From NCBI RefSeq assembly GCF_002906255.1, contig NZ_POTC01000008.1, positions 1 to 64,000 of the forward strand: a DNA stretch of 64,000 nt, in the 5' to 3' direction. Shown piece by piece: positions 17,388 to 25,638 of this stretch (positions are counted from its first letter, which is position 1; each line of letters starts with the position of its first letter). The notes beneath the pieces are model-generated. The model was given only the letters and a program-made list of their open reading frames with translations. It had not been told where the DNA came from and ran no database searches. This DNA is from Novacetimonas maltaceti (GTDB lineage: Bacteria > Pseudomonadota > Alphaproteobacteria > Acetobacterales > Acetobacteraceae). Made by a program: the position numbers and the translations under genes.

Positions 17388-19528
17388 TGCCGTCACTTGA
17401 CCGCCTGCATCACATGATCGGCTTCCAGCCGCTGGTGCCGTCCTGGCTGCTCTGGGCGCTGGGGGGGCTGCTGCTTGCGATGGGCGCGTGGGGGATCGCA
17501 CGGCGCGTGCGCGGGACCACGTGGCGCGTGCTGGCGGGGGCCGGGCTTGTGCTGTGGCTGTCGGGGCCTCAGCGGCTGAGCGAAAGCTGGCGTCCCCTGC
17601 CGCAGACGGCGCTGGTCGTGGTGGACCAGTCGGCCTCCATGTCCATCCGCGACCGCGCGGTCATGGCGCATCGCGCCGCCGCGCGCGTGCAGGAGGAAAT
17701 CGGCCATATCGACGGGCTGCAGACCCGCACCGTAAGCGTGCGCGACGCCCACCATGACGGCACGCGGCTGTTCGCCGCGCTGTCGCAGGCGGCATCGGAC
17801 ATCCCGCCTTCGCGCCTTGCCGGTGCGATCCTGATCACCGACGGGCAGGTGCACGACATCCCCCCCCACCCGCCGGAGATCCTGACGCCATCGGACGGGG
17901 ATGACCATCACGTCACGCTGCCGCTGCATGTGCTGCTGACCGGGCGGGGCGAGGAAACGGACCGTCGCCTGCGCATCCTGCAGGCCCCGCCCTATGGCAT
18001 CGTGGGGCAGGACGTGACGGTGCGCGTGCAGGTGGACGACCTTGGCCGTCCCGACACACGCGGGGCGACGGCCGAACTGACGATGACGCAGGGCGGCGCG
18101 CAGCCCGTCAGCCGGACGGTCCTGATCGGGCAGCCGCAGGACATCACCCTGCCCGTCACCCGTCCCGGCCCGATGCTGGTGGGGCTGTCGGTGCCGGAAC
18201 TGCCGGGCGAGGCCTCGACCGTCAACAACCAGGACATCGTGCGCATCAACGGCGTGCGCGACCGCCTGCGCGTGCTGCTGGTTTCCGGCACGCCGAACCA
18301 GGGTGAACGCGTGTGGCGGCGGCTGCTGAAGGCCGACCCGTCGGTCGATCTGGTCCACTTCACCATCCTGCGGCCGCCCGACAAGGATGACGGGACGCCG
18401 CTGTCGGACCTCGCGCTGATCGCGTTTCCCGTCAACGAACTGTTCCAGCAGAAGATCGGGCAGTTCGACCTCATCATCCTCGACGGGTTTGAAAATCACG
18501 GCATCCTGCCGCAGGCCTACCTGCGCAACATCGCCAACCATGTGCGCGAGGGCGGCGGCCTGCTGCTGATTGGCGGGCCGGAGTTCGTCGGCCCGGGATC
18601 GTTGCAGGATACGCCGCTGTCGGAAATCCTGCCCGCCCATGTCCGGCCCGACGGGGTGACGGTCGAGAAGTTCCGCCCCATGCTGACCGAGGCGGGGCAG
18701 CGCCATCCGGTGACGGCGAACCTGCCCGGCGCCCCGGCATCGGCCAGTGCTCCGGGCTGGGGGCCATGGTACCGCAGCCTGCAATCCGATTCCGTCAACG
18801 GTGAAGTGCTGATGACCGGGCCGCACCAGCAGCCGCTTCTGGTGCTGGATCATGCGGACAGGGGACGCGTGGCCTTCCTGCTGTCGGATCAGGCGTGGCT
18901 GTGGTCACATGGCGAGGGCGGCGGCGGACCGCAGTCCGAACTGCTGCGGCGCATTTCGCACTGGCTGATGAAGGAGCCGGAGCTGGAGGAAAACCAGCTT
19001 GAGGCGGAAATCACGGGCGGGCAACTCAACATCACCCGCCGTTCGCTCCTGCCCGCGCCACCGGGGACGGTGCGCGTCACCCATCCCGATGGCACGGTGC
19101 AGCAGGTGCCCCTGCTTGCCACCGGGGCGAAGGGCGTCACCACCGCGCATGTTCCCGCCCATGAAAACGGGATCTGGAGCGTGCGTGACAGCGACGGGCA
19201 CGAGGCATTTGCCGCGCCCCGCGCCGAAGACCCGCAGGAATTCGCGGACCTGCGCGCCACCGCGACCCGCCTGCAGCCACTTGTGGAGATGACCGGCGGG
19301 GGCGTGCACTGGCTGGGCGACCGGGCGGACGCCCCGTCCCTGCCGGCCATGCGTATGGTCGAGGGCGCACCACGTTCAAGCGCCACGCGGTTCGACTTTC
19401 CCGACCGCCATGCCCATGTCGTGACGGGACAGCAGGCGCGTGCGCTGGTGCCCGCATGGGCGGTCCTGCCGTTCGTGCTGGCCATGCTGATGATCGGCTG
19501 GTGGCGGGAGGGACGCAGGCGCACGTAA
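17384..19528 (+). CDS. membrane protein with vWA and glutamine-amidotransferase-like domains
   Basis: Inner-membrane protein of 714 residues that ends the MoxR operon. Two helices lie at about 20-35 and 45-60. A vWA domain with an intact MIDAS start, VVVDQSASMS, is at about 80-90. A class I amidotransferase-like fold is suggested by LRVLLVSGTPNQGERVWRRL and GGGLLLIGGPEFVGPGS, without a clear catalytic Cys. The final helix is at about 690-708 followed by a basic tail (REGRRRT). The topology places the long middle part in the periplasm. The intact MIDAS makes this the best candidate client of the MoxR ATPase. Confidence 0.82.
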   Translation: MMPSLDRLHHMIGFQPLVPSWLLWALGGLLLAMGAWGIARRVRGTTWRVLAGAGLVLWLSGPQRLSESWRPLPQTALVVVDQSASMSIRDRAVMAHRAAARVQEEIGHIDGLQTRTVSVRDAHHDGTRLFAALSQAASDIPPSRLAGAILITDGQVHDIPPHPPEILTPSDGDDHHVTLPLHVLLTGRGEETDRRLRILQAPPYGIVGQDVTVRVQVDDLGRPDTRGATAELTMTQGGAQPVSRTVLIGQPQDITLPVTRPGPMLVGLSVPELPGEASTVNNQDIVRINGVRDRLRVLLVSGTPNQGERVWRRLLKADPSVDLVHFTILRPPDKDDGTPLSDLALIAFPVNELFQQKIGQFDLIILDGFENHGILPQAYLRNIANHVREGGGLLLIGGPEFVGPGSLQDTPLSEILPAHVRPDGVTVEKFRPMLTEAGQRHPVTANLPGAPASASAPGWGPWYRSLQSDSVNGEVLMTGPHQQPLLVLDHADRGRVAFLLSDQAWLWSHGEGGGGPQSELLRRISHWLMKEPELEENQLEAEITGGQLNITRRSLLPAPPGTVRVTHPDGTVQQVPLLATGAKGVTTAHVPAHENGIWSVRDSDGHEAFAAPRAEDPQEFADLRATATRLQPLVEMTGGGVHWLGDRADAPSLPAMRMVEGAPRSSATRFDFPDRHAHVVTGQQARALVPAWAVLPFVLAMLMIGWWREGRRRT

Positions 19529-19578
19529 GACAAAGTTTGCGTTCCCCCGCCGCCGTGCGATATTGCTGCACCATTGTT

Positions 19579-19592
19579 ATGCAGGCCTGCAT
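19579..19592. repeat. 14-base perfect palindrome upstream of the ankyrin gene
   Basis: ATGCAGG followed directly by CCTGCAT, 37 bases before the start of the ankyrin protein gene. It could be an operator half-site pair or chance. Confidence 0.3.
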
Positions 19593-19629
19593 CGCGTACG
19601 GGGCGCAGCGTTCATTTACGGGACAAGAC

Positions 19630-20232
19630 ATGATTTCCAGACCAGGCATCGGGCTTCTTGCGGCGTTTTTCCTGTCGGCTGTTCCCTGCATCGTCATGCC
19701 GCTGCATATGGCCCACGCGCAGGAAGCCGATGATGCGGAGGCCGAGGCCGAAGCCGCCGAGGCCGCCAAGAAGGCGGAGGCCCGCCGCGCCGCCAAGGCC
19801 GCCGCCCCCCCTGCCGCCCTGCCTGGCGCGGAATCGAACGAGGAAGAACGCGGGCATGCCAGCAATGACATGAACCCGACCGACGCCCTGTTCGATGCGA
19901 TCAACCGTGGCAGCCTTGGCGCCGCGAAAGAGGCGCTGAACCGTGGGGCGGACATGACGGCGCATAACGTGCTGGGACAAAGCCCGCTGGACATGGCCAT
20001 CGACCTGAACCGCAACGACATCACGTTCCTGCTGCTGTCGATGCGCACCTTCTCTGATTCAGACCCGCATTTCGCCTCTGGCTCGACTGCGGATTCGGAC
20101 ATGGATGAAGCGGCGGACACGGTCCGCACCCCGCCACTGGCCGGACGGACCCGGCGCACCCAGTCGCGCTATGACACAAGCGGCGGACATGCGAACCCGA
20201 CGGCGGGCTTCCTCGGCTTTGGCGGCAGCTGA
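19630..20232 (+). CDS. secreted or periplasmic ankyrin-repeat protein
   Basis: Protein of 200 residues with no assigned function. Residues 1-30 form a typical signal peptide with a likely AHA-QEA cleavage site. An Ala/Glu/Lys-rich helical linker covers about 33-65. A short ankyrin-like segment follows (ALFDAINRGSLGAAKEALNRG, here cut at its ends, then LGQSPLDMAIDLNRNDITFLLL). The C-terminus is Ser/Thr/Gly-rich and looks disordered. ATG 19630 is chosen because the signal peptide starts there; the frame is open further upstream, but that overlaps the previous gene. It follows the MoxR operon after 101 bases. Confidence 0.7.
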   Translation: MISRPGIGLLAAFFLSAVPCIVMPLHMAHAQEADDAEAEAEAAEAAKKAEARRAAKAAAPPAALPGAESNEEERGHASNDMNPTDALFDAINRGSLGAAKEALNRGADMTAHNVLGQSPLDMAIDLNRNDITFLLLSMRTFSDSDPHFASGSTADSDMDEAADTVRTPPLAGRTRRTQSRYDTSGGHANPTAGFLGFGGS

Positions 20233-20311
20233 CGCTTCGGCGGACATGCGGTATCCGGGGCGCCTCCGTTCAGAAAGGCCCCAAAGCTTCACCAGGTACT
20301 TTTGACCGCCT

Positions 20312-21571
20312 TCACTCAGCCACGTCGCCGGTTGCGGTTTCGGGGTGCTGGGCCAGGATACGGGCCTCCGCCGTGCGGATTTCATCGACGATCTGCGCGA
20401 CGCTGCGCCTGCATTCATGCCCCACCCGCGTCAGCAGGATGAATTCGACATTCATCGGCTTGGGGGAAAACCGCTGGCTGCTGACGCGATAGCGTTTGTA
20501 GCCGCGCGTGAACACCGACACCTGCCCCAGTTCACGGTTCGCCGCGACCATGTCCGGCAGGGAAATCATCCCGTCCGTGCTGTAACTCGTCGCGATCCAG
20601 CGCACCGGCAATGTCTGCAGCAGCTGGGCATAGGCCGCCGTCGCGCGATCGCGATAATTGTAGGCGCTGCGCCGCACGGTGCGCCAGTCGGTACGGATCG
20701 CGGCCTTGTCGCGGCCGCTGATCTTGGGCGACAGCGCGGGCTGGTCCCACAGCACGATGCTGTTGAGGACATGGTAGTTCGCGCCATAGGGATGCTGGTT
20801 ATAGGGCGGGTCGATATAGGCGATGGCCGGCCCGTGCAGGTACTGCCCAAGGTCGCACGCCACATCCTGCGCATCGGCACGCAGCACCACATTGTCGCGC
20901 CCGTTATCAAGGAACGTCGCAGGCCGCAGGCACAGGTCGGCCGCGATCCGGTACAGCGCGGTGCCCGTCCGCCCGCCCCACCCGTTGTGAAATCCCTTGA
21001 ACAGGCCGCTGGTATTGCTGTTGTAGCATGCGCTGTACAGCAGCGGCGCCAGCAGGCAGGCCCGTTGTACGGGCGACAGCAGGCCACGCGCCTCCCACAC
21101 CGCCACCTGTTCACGGATGGCGTCGATCCGCCGCCCGTTCTTGCGCATGTAGAACATGCGGTCGCGCGCCACGTCATAGGCTTCATCATCATCGGGGCAC
21201 AGGTGGCGCGTCACCCACCCATCCACCGGCGGCAGCGCATTGAGACGGGCGATGACCTCCGCATACGTACTGCCATCGAAAAAGCATGGCGCGCGCTGGG
21301 CCTGCAGGTAGCAGCGGCCAAGGACCTCGCCATAGGGTTCCCAGTCATTGGCAATCACCCGGAAGCCCATCTTCTTCGCCATGCGCCCGACGACCCCGGT
21401 CCCGGCAAACAGGTCGATGAAGTCAGTGGCGCACGGGTCTTCCCCCGTGGCGCTGATCGCCCGCACGATCAGGTCGAGCAGCTTGCGCTTGTTGCCGATA
21501 TAGGGAATGAGCTGGCTGAACAGGAAATCGTCGGTACTGTTCGCGGAATGCGTGGTGCGGTTCCATTCCAT
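20312..21571 (-). CDS. D12-class N6-adenine DNA methyltransferase
   Basis: DNA adenine methylase of the Dam/D12 (alpha) class, 419 residues. The N-terminal IPYIGNKRKLL at 22-32 and the AdoMet-binding DLFAGTGVVG at 53-62 come first, and the catalytic DPPYNQHPYG follows at about 253. This order, binding motif before catalytic motif, is that of the alpha class. The recognition sequence cannot be read. It starts 23 bases after the ccrM stop (ATG 21571; a TTG at 21580 is also possible), so it is probably co-transcribed with rnhB and ccrM. No restriction nuclease gene is near, so it looks like an orphan methylase or part of a split system. Confidence 0.88.
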   Translation of the reverse strand: MEWNRTTHSANSTDDFLFSQLIPYIGNKRKLLDLIVRAISATGEDPCATDFIDLFAGTGVVGRMAKKMGFRVIANDWEPYGEVLGRCYLQAQRAPCFFDGSTYAEVIARLNALPPVDGWVTRHLCPDDDEAYDVARDRMFYMRKNGRRIDAIREQVAVWEARGLLSPVQRACLLAPLLYSACYNSNTSGLFKGFHNGWGGRTGTALYRIAADLCLRPATFLDNGRDNVVLRADAQDVACDLGQYLHGPAIAYIDPPYNQHPYGANYHVLNSIVLWDQPALSPKISGRDKAAIRTDWRTVRRSAYNYRDRATAAYAQLLQTLPVRWIATSYSTDGMISLPDMVAANRELGQVSVFTRGYKRYRVSSQRFSPKPMNVEFILLTRVGHECRRSVAQIVDEIRTAEARILAQHPETATGDVAE

Positions 21572-21594
21572 CGCCTGCAACCGGCCCCGGACGA

Positions 21595-22704
21595 TTACGC
21601 CCGGGCCTGCTCACCCCCCTGCTCCGCGCGCAGTTCATTGCGCAGGATATCCAGCGGATGCAGTTCGCCCGCCCGCTCGAAATACCAGAAGGTCCAGCCA
21701 TTGCATGACGGCGCGTTCGTCAGTGTCGCCCCAAGTTTATGGATCGAGCCACGGTGCCCGCCGCTGATCAGGGTGCCATCGGGGGCCACCGTCGCGGACA
21801 CGCGCTTCTGCCGGTCCATCAGGACCGTGCCCGCCGGCACCATGCCGCGCTCCACCAGTGTACCGAACGGAATGCGCGGGGATTCGCGCCGCGCGGGCGT
21901 GGTCAGCACACTGTCGAGCGGCACCGGTTTTTCACGCCGGGCGCGGCCGATCGCGGCCTCGGCATAGTCGGGATGGCGTTCGATCCCGATGAAACGCCGC
22001 CGCAGCCTGCGGGCCATCGCGGGCGTCGTGCCGGTCCCGGTAAAGGGGTCGAGCACCACGTCATCAACATTGGTCGAAGCAATCAGCACGCGATGCAGAA
22101 GGCTTTCGGGTTTCTGCGTCGGGTGCAGTTTCAGCCCATGTTCGTTGCGCAGCCGCTCCCCCCCGGTACACAGCGGCAGGTACCAGTCCGAGCGCATCTG
22201 CACATCGTCATTGAGCGCCTTCATCGCCTGGTAATTGAAGCGGTAGCGGCTGTCGGGACCACGCGCGGCCCAGATCAGCGTTTCATGCGCGTTGGTGAAG
22301 CGTCGCCCCCGGAAATTGGGCATGGGGTTGGATTTGCGCCAGATCACGTCATTGAGGATCCAGAACCCCAGATCCTGCAGGATCGCGCCGATGCGGAAGA
22401 TGTTGTGGTACGACCCGATGACCCAGATCGTCCCGTCCTTGCGCAGCACGCGCCGCGCCTCGCTCAGCCAGGCTCGGGTAAAGCGGTCATAGGCCTGCAG
22501 GTCCGCGAACTTGTCCCAGTCGTCATCGACGCCATCGACGATGCTGTCATCGGGACGGCGCAGTTCGCCGCGCAGCTGCAGGTTATAGGGGGGATCGGCA
22601 AAGACACAGTCGATCGACCCGGTGGGCAGGGTCTGCATCATTTCCACGCAGTCACCGCGCAGGATCTGGTCCAGCGGCAGTTCCATCATGACTGCACCGC
22701 TCAT
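21595..22704 (-). CDS. ccrM: CcrM-type adenine methyltransferase, GANTC-specific
   Basis: Cell-cycle-regulated methylase of alphaproteobacteria that methylates adenine in GANTC. It belongs to the beta class: catalytic DPPYNLQL at 37-44 precedes the AdoMet motif FTGTGTTP near 220. The C-terminal region beginning after LTTPARRESPRIPFG is the CcrM-specific DNA-binding extension (KLGATLTNAPSCNGWTFWYF, then LHPLDILRNELR). The length of 369 residues is close to the Caulobacter enzyme. Start choices are ATG 22704, 22689 or 22686; 22704 leaves a seven-base gap to rnhB. The specificity is inferred from the family. The operon's upstream region carries five GANTC sites. Confidence 0.93.
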   Translation of the reverse strand: MSGAVMMELPLDQILRGDCVEMMQTLPTGSIDCVFADPPYNLQLRGELRRPDDSIVDGVDDDWDKFADLQAYDRFTRAWLSEARRVLRKDGTIWVIGSYHNIFRIGAILQDLGFWILNDVIWRKSNPMPNFRGRRFTNAHETLIWAARGPDSRYRFNYQAMKALNDDVQMRSDWYLPLCTGGERLRNEHGLKLHPTQKPESLLHRVLIASTNVDDVVLDPFTGTGTTPAMARRLRRRFIGIERHPDYAEAAIGRARREKPVPLDSVLTTPARRESPRIPFGTLVERGMVPAGTVLMDRQKRVSATVAPDGTLISGGHRGSIHKLGATLTNAPSCNGWTFWYFERAGELHPLDILRNELRAEQGGEQARA

Positions 22705-22711
22705 GAGTTTG

Positions 22712-23404
22712 TCAGCATGATGGCTGCTCCGCATTCTTGGGGGTAGGTCGGGCCGCGGACCGGGCGCGGGATCGGGTCGGTACATCCGCCGGGGACAGGG
22801 ACCGGGCAATGGCGCGCACCGTGCCGAACGCGGCGCGGTGGTGCGGCGTGATGCCGTCGGCGCGCAGTGCGGCGCGATGGGCGGCGGTGCCGTACCCGGC
22901 ATTGCGTTCCCAGCCATAGCCGGGCCAGCGCGCAGACAGGCGCTCCATCAGGCGGTCACGGATGACCTTCGCCACGATGGAGGCCGCCGCGATAGAAAGG
23001 CTTTTGGAATCCCCGCCCACGACGCACTGCGCCATGCAGCCGAAATCCGGCGCGGCGTTGCCATCGACAAGCACAAGGTCGGGCGGCAGGGGCAGGCGCA
23101 TGACCGCGCGCTGCATCGCGATATGGGCGGCACGCAGGATGTTGTGGCGTTCGATTTCCGCAACCGACGCCGCGGCCACACCGATCAGGGCGGAGGGAAG
23201 GGCCTGCAGGTCCGCAAAGGCGCGCAGGCGTGCCGCGGGGCGGAGCTTCTTTGAATCATCAAGGCGGGAGGCAAGGTCGTCGGGCACGCCATGCGTGAAC
23301 ATGACGGCGGCAGCCACGACCGGCCCCGCAAGCGGGCCGCGTCCGACTTCGTCCACGCCCGCGACCCTGCCGCCATGTGCGCTCTCGCGTGAGTAATCTG
23401 GCAT
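22712..23404 (-). CDS. rnhB: ribonuclease HII
   Basis: Cleaves RNA in RNA-DNA hybrids, removing misincorporated ribonucleotides from [19 protein letters not shown] gives the catalytic Asp18 and Glu19; LVDGN and the [10 protein letters not shown] segment carry the other two carboxylates, and [11 protein letters not shown] is a family block. At 230 residues it is normal, with a short basic, unconserved C-terminal tail. It is the first gene of the rnhB-ccrM-methylase operon. Confidence 0.94.
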   Translation of the reverse strand: MPDYSRESAHGGRVAGVDEVGRGPLAGPVVAAAVMFTHGVPDDLASRLDDSKKLRPAARLRAFADLQALPSALIGVAAASVAEIERHNILRAAHIAMQRAVMRLPLPPDLVLVDGNAAPDFGCMAQCVVGGDSKSLSIAAASIVAKVIRDRLMERLSARWPGYGWERNAGYGTAAHRAALRADGITPHHRAAFGTVRAIARSLSPADVPTRSRARSAARPTPKNAEQPSC

Positions 23405-23416
23405 CCACCTCTTCCC

Positions 23417-23553
23417 GACTCGCTGCGAACCACGCTGTCACAGCCCGATTCGCTTGCGAATTCCGCTCTGGAAGGATGAAAACCATTTTTAAGTACTGTT
23501 GCGCAAGATGCTCTGGAATCAACGAGTCCCTTAAAATGAAAAAAAAGCGACTC
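23417..23553. promoter_or_regulatory. cluster of five GANTC sites upstream of rnhB-ccrM
   Basis: GANTC occurs at 23417, 23447, 23516, 23524 and 23549, in the 160-base spacer between rnhB and the CsbD-like gene. At roughly 65% G+C one site per about 300 bases would be expected. Two pairs sit in small inverted repeats: ATTCGC/GCGAAT at 23448-23461, and CGAGTC/GACTCG at 23523-23554 around an A-rich core. The position suggests that CcrM methylation feeds back on its own operon. Confidence 0.6.
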
Positions 23554-23564
23554 GATGGCTTTCC

Positions 23565-23867
23565 TCAGCCTTTGCGGCGGGGAACAAACAGCAGCGCAAG
23601 CAGCGTCCCGATGGCCGCGGCGATGCCCAGCGACGTCAGCGGGCGTTCGCGCACGAACGTCACGGCCTTCTCCAGCTTGCCTTCGGTTTCCTCATAAAGT
23701 TCGGCGAATTCCTCCCGCGCCATGCCGGACAGTTGATCGACCTTCCCTTCCGCCTGCAGGCGCGCATCCCCCGTCAGGCCGCCTGCTGCGTCCTTGACGC
23801 GGCCCACGCCCTGCTCCACCAGGCCTTCTGCCTTGTTTTCAAGTGCTTCACTCTTGTTGTCGGACAT
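23565..23867 (-). CDS. small CsbD-like / DUF883 membrane-anchored stress protein
   Basis: 100-residue protein. Residues about 8-50 resemble CsbD (KAEGLVEQGVGRVKDAAGG, DARLQAEGKVDQL). Residues 53-75 form an acidic amphipathic helix, and the tail RERPLTSLGIAAAIGTLLAL is the ElaB/YqjD-type (DUF883) membrane anchor, ending in a basic PRRKG. Such proteins are general-stress proteins; relatives with this tail bind ribosomes in E. coli. ATG 23867 is preferred over the upstream TTG because AGGAG lies eight bases before it. An EcfG-like promoter is just upstream. A T8 run at 23539-23546 downstream may help termination. Confidence 0.8.
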   Translation of the reverse strand: MSDNKSEALENKAEGLVEQGVGRVKDAAGGLTGDARLQAEGKVDQLSGMAREEFAELYEETEGKLEKAVTFVRERPLTSLGIAAAIGTLLALLFVPRRKG

Positions 23868-23909
23868 GTTCAATGCTCCTGAATGTGTCTGTGTGTGTTT
23901 CCAAGATTC

Positions 23910-23934
23910 AACGCGTCGCCGGAAAGCACGTTCC
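23910..23934 (-). promoter_or_regulatory. EcfG-type general stress promoter of the CsbD-like gene
   Basis: On the minus strand GGAAC (23934-23930) is followed by exactly 16 bases and CGTT (23913-23910), which matches the alphaproteobacterial EcfG consensus GGAAC-N16/17-CGTT. It lies about 43 bases before the ATG, a fitting distance. The downstream gene type agrees with a general stress regulon. Confidence 0.7.
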
Positions 23935-23983
23935 CTTCGGCTATTGCCTATCTTGCACGATAATGCGTTGATTGCCGACCGTC

Positions 23984-25453
23984 ATGCCAACGACCCAGCC
24001 CCCACCTTCGTGCGCGATCCCGCCATCGCGGCGGCGTACTGTCGCCATGATCGTCGCCAGCATGCTGTTCATGGAACAGATGGACGGCACGGTCCTGACC
24101 ACCGCGCTGCCGACCATGGCGCGGACCTTTGGCGTCGATGTGGCGCAGACCGCCGTCGCACTGACATCCTACATGCTCAGCCTTGCGATCTTCATTCCCG
24201 CCTCCGGCCCGATGGCGGACCGTTTTGGCGGGCGGCGCGTCCTGCAGTGCGCGATTGCCGTCTTCATGGCGGGATCGCTGCTGTGCAGCGTCGCCCCCGG
24301 CCTGTGGCCGCTTGCCGCCGCGCGCATGCTCCAGGGCATGGGCGGGGCGATGATGGTGCCGGTGGGACGACTGGTCATCCTGCAGAACGTCCCGAAATCC
24401 GCGCTGATCGGGGTGATGTTCTGGATGATGCTGCCCGCCACGCTCGGGCCGATGATCGGGCCGGTGGTCGGCGGCGTGCTGACGACCTACCTGTCATGGC
24501 GCTGGATCTTCTATATCAACATGCCCGTCGGGCTTGCGGCCATCGTGCTGACGCGCATTTTCATCCCGCAGGTCCGCGCGCCCGAAATCGTCCCGTTCGA
24601 CCTGCGCGGCACCGCGCTGTCCGGCGCGGGCCTTGCCGCGCTGATGCTGGGGATCGAACTGTCAAGCCACGGGCAGATCTCCCTGCCGGAGATGCTCGTC
24701 CTGTGCGGGGCCGGCCTCCTCGGCCTGGTGGCCTACGCCCGCCATGCGCGCCATGTCGCCCATCCCGTGCTGGACCTGTCACTGTGGCGGGTCATGACGT
24801 TTCGCGTCTCCGTCTGCGCGGGGCTGTTCTCCCGCCTTGCGACGGGGGCGATCGGGTTCCTGCTGCCATCCTTCCTGCAACTGGAATTCGGCCTCAGCGC
24901 GGCCTCCAGCGGCGCGCTGACATTTGTCGCCCCCCTTGGCGCGCTGCTGGTGCGGGTGCTGGCGGTGCGGGTGTACCGGCAATGGGGCTTTCGCAACATC
25001 CTTGCGCTCAATGGCGCGGTTCTGCCTGCCGCATGCCTCTTCCTCGCGATGGTCGGGGCGGACTGGCCATTGTGGATCCTGGTGGTGATGATGCTGCTGC
25101 TGGGCATGTCGCAGGCGCTGCAGTTCACCGGATACAACACCATCGCCTATGCCGACATGCCGACACAGCGCATGAGTGCGGCGACCAGCTTCTATTCCAC
25201 GGCGCAGCAGATGAGCCTGTCGCTGGGCATCTGCGTCTCGGCGGGCGTGCTCTCCCTCAGCCGCATGGCCTTCAGCACCCCCGCGACGGGAGACCCCACG
25301 GCAAGCACGTTCAGCGCGGCGTTCGTGACGATGGGCATACTGGCCGCGCCGGCATCCATCCTGCTGGCGCGGCTGTCGCCACGCGCGGGGGCTGAAATCA
25401 GCGGGCACACGCAAACACGAAACGCAACACCCCCAAATTATAACAAAAATTAA
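23984..25453 (+). CDS. DHA2-family MFS efflux transporter
   Basis: Inner-membrane transporter of 489 residues with 14 predicted helices. DGTVLTTALPTMA, the motif A-like MADRFGGRRVL, the LGPMIGPVVGGVL motif C and WRWIFYINMPVG identify the DHA2 family. It is single, without an adaptor gene, so it may act alone or feed the RND pump downstream. The first ATG (23984) is preferred over a TTG 12 bases upstream. The C-terminal 20 residues are polar and run into AT-rich DNA. Confidence 0.87.
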   Translation: MPTTQPPPSCAIPPSRRRTVAMIVASMLFMEQMDGTVLTTALPTMARTFGVDVAQTAVALTSYMLSLAIFIPASGPMADRFGGRRVLQCAIAVFMAGSLLCSVAPGLWPLAAARMLQGMGGAMMVPVGRLVILQNVPKSALIGVMFWMMLPATLGPMIGPVVGGVLTTYLSWRWIFYINMPVGLAAIVLTRIFIPQVRAPEIVPFDLRGTALSGAGLAALMLGIELSSHGQISLPEMLVLCGAGLLGLVAYARHARHVAHPVLDLSLWRVMTFRVSVCAGLFSRLATGAIGFLLPSFLQLEFGLSAASSGALTFVAPLGALLVRVLAVRVYRQWGFRNILALNGAVLPAACLFLAMVGADWPLWILVVMMLLLGMSQALQFTGYNTIAYADMPTQRMSAATSFYSTAQQMSLSLGICVSAGVLSLSRMAFSTPATGDPTASTFSAAFVTMGILAAPASILLARLSPRAGAEISGHTQTRNATPPNYNKN

Positions 25454-25454
25454 A

Positions 25455-25482
25455 TCGACACTGAAACATTCATCTTTATAAC
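25455..25482 (+). promoter_or_regulatory. probable sigma-70 promoter of the RND operon
   Basis: TCGACA (25455-25460) and TATAAC (25477-25482) are separated by 16 bases; each matches five of six consensus positions. It lies directly after the MFS stop codon in an AT-rich island, about 155 bases before the adaptor gene, leaving a long 5' leader. Confidence 0.5.
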
Positions 25483-25638
25483 GAAAATGACCCTTATCGA
25501 GACGTTACATTCCAATACTTTATACCCCAGTCCCCTGGACGTTATCCTGAACCGACCATGTCCGCGCGCGCGCCCTGGCGAACGGCCTGCTCCTCCAGCT
25601 TTATATGATGCAACCCGTGGTGGAAAACTGACCTGAAC

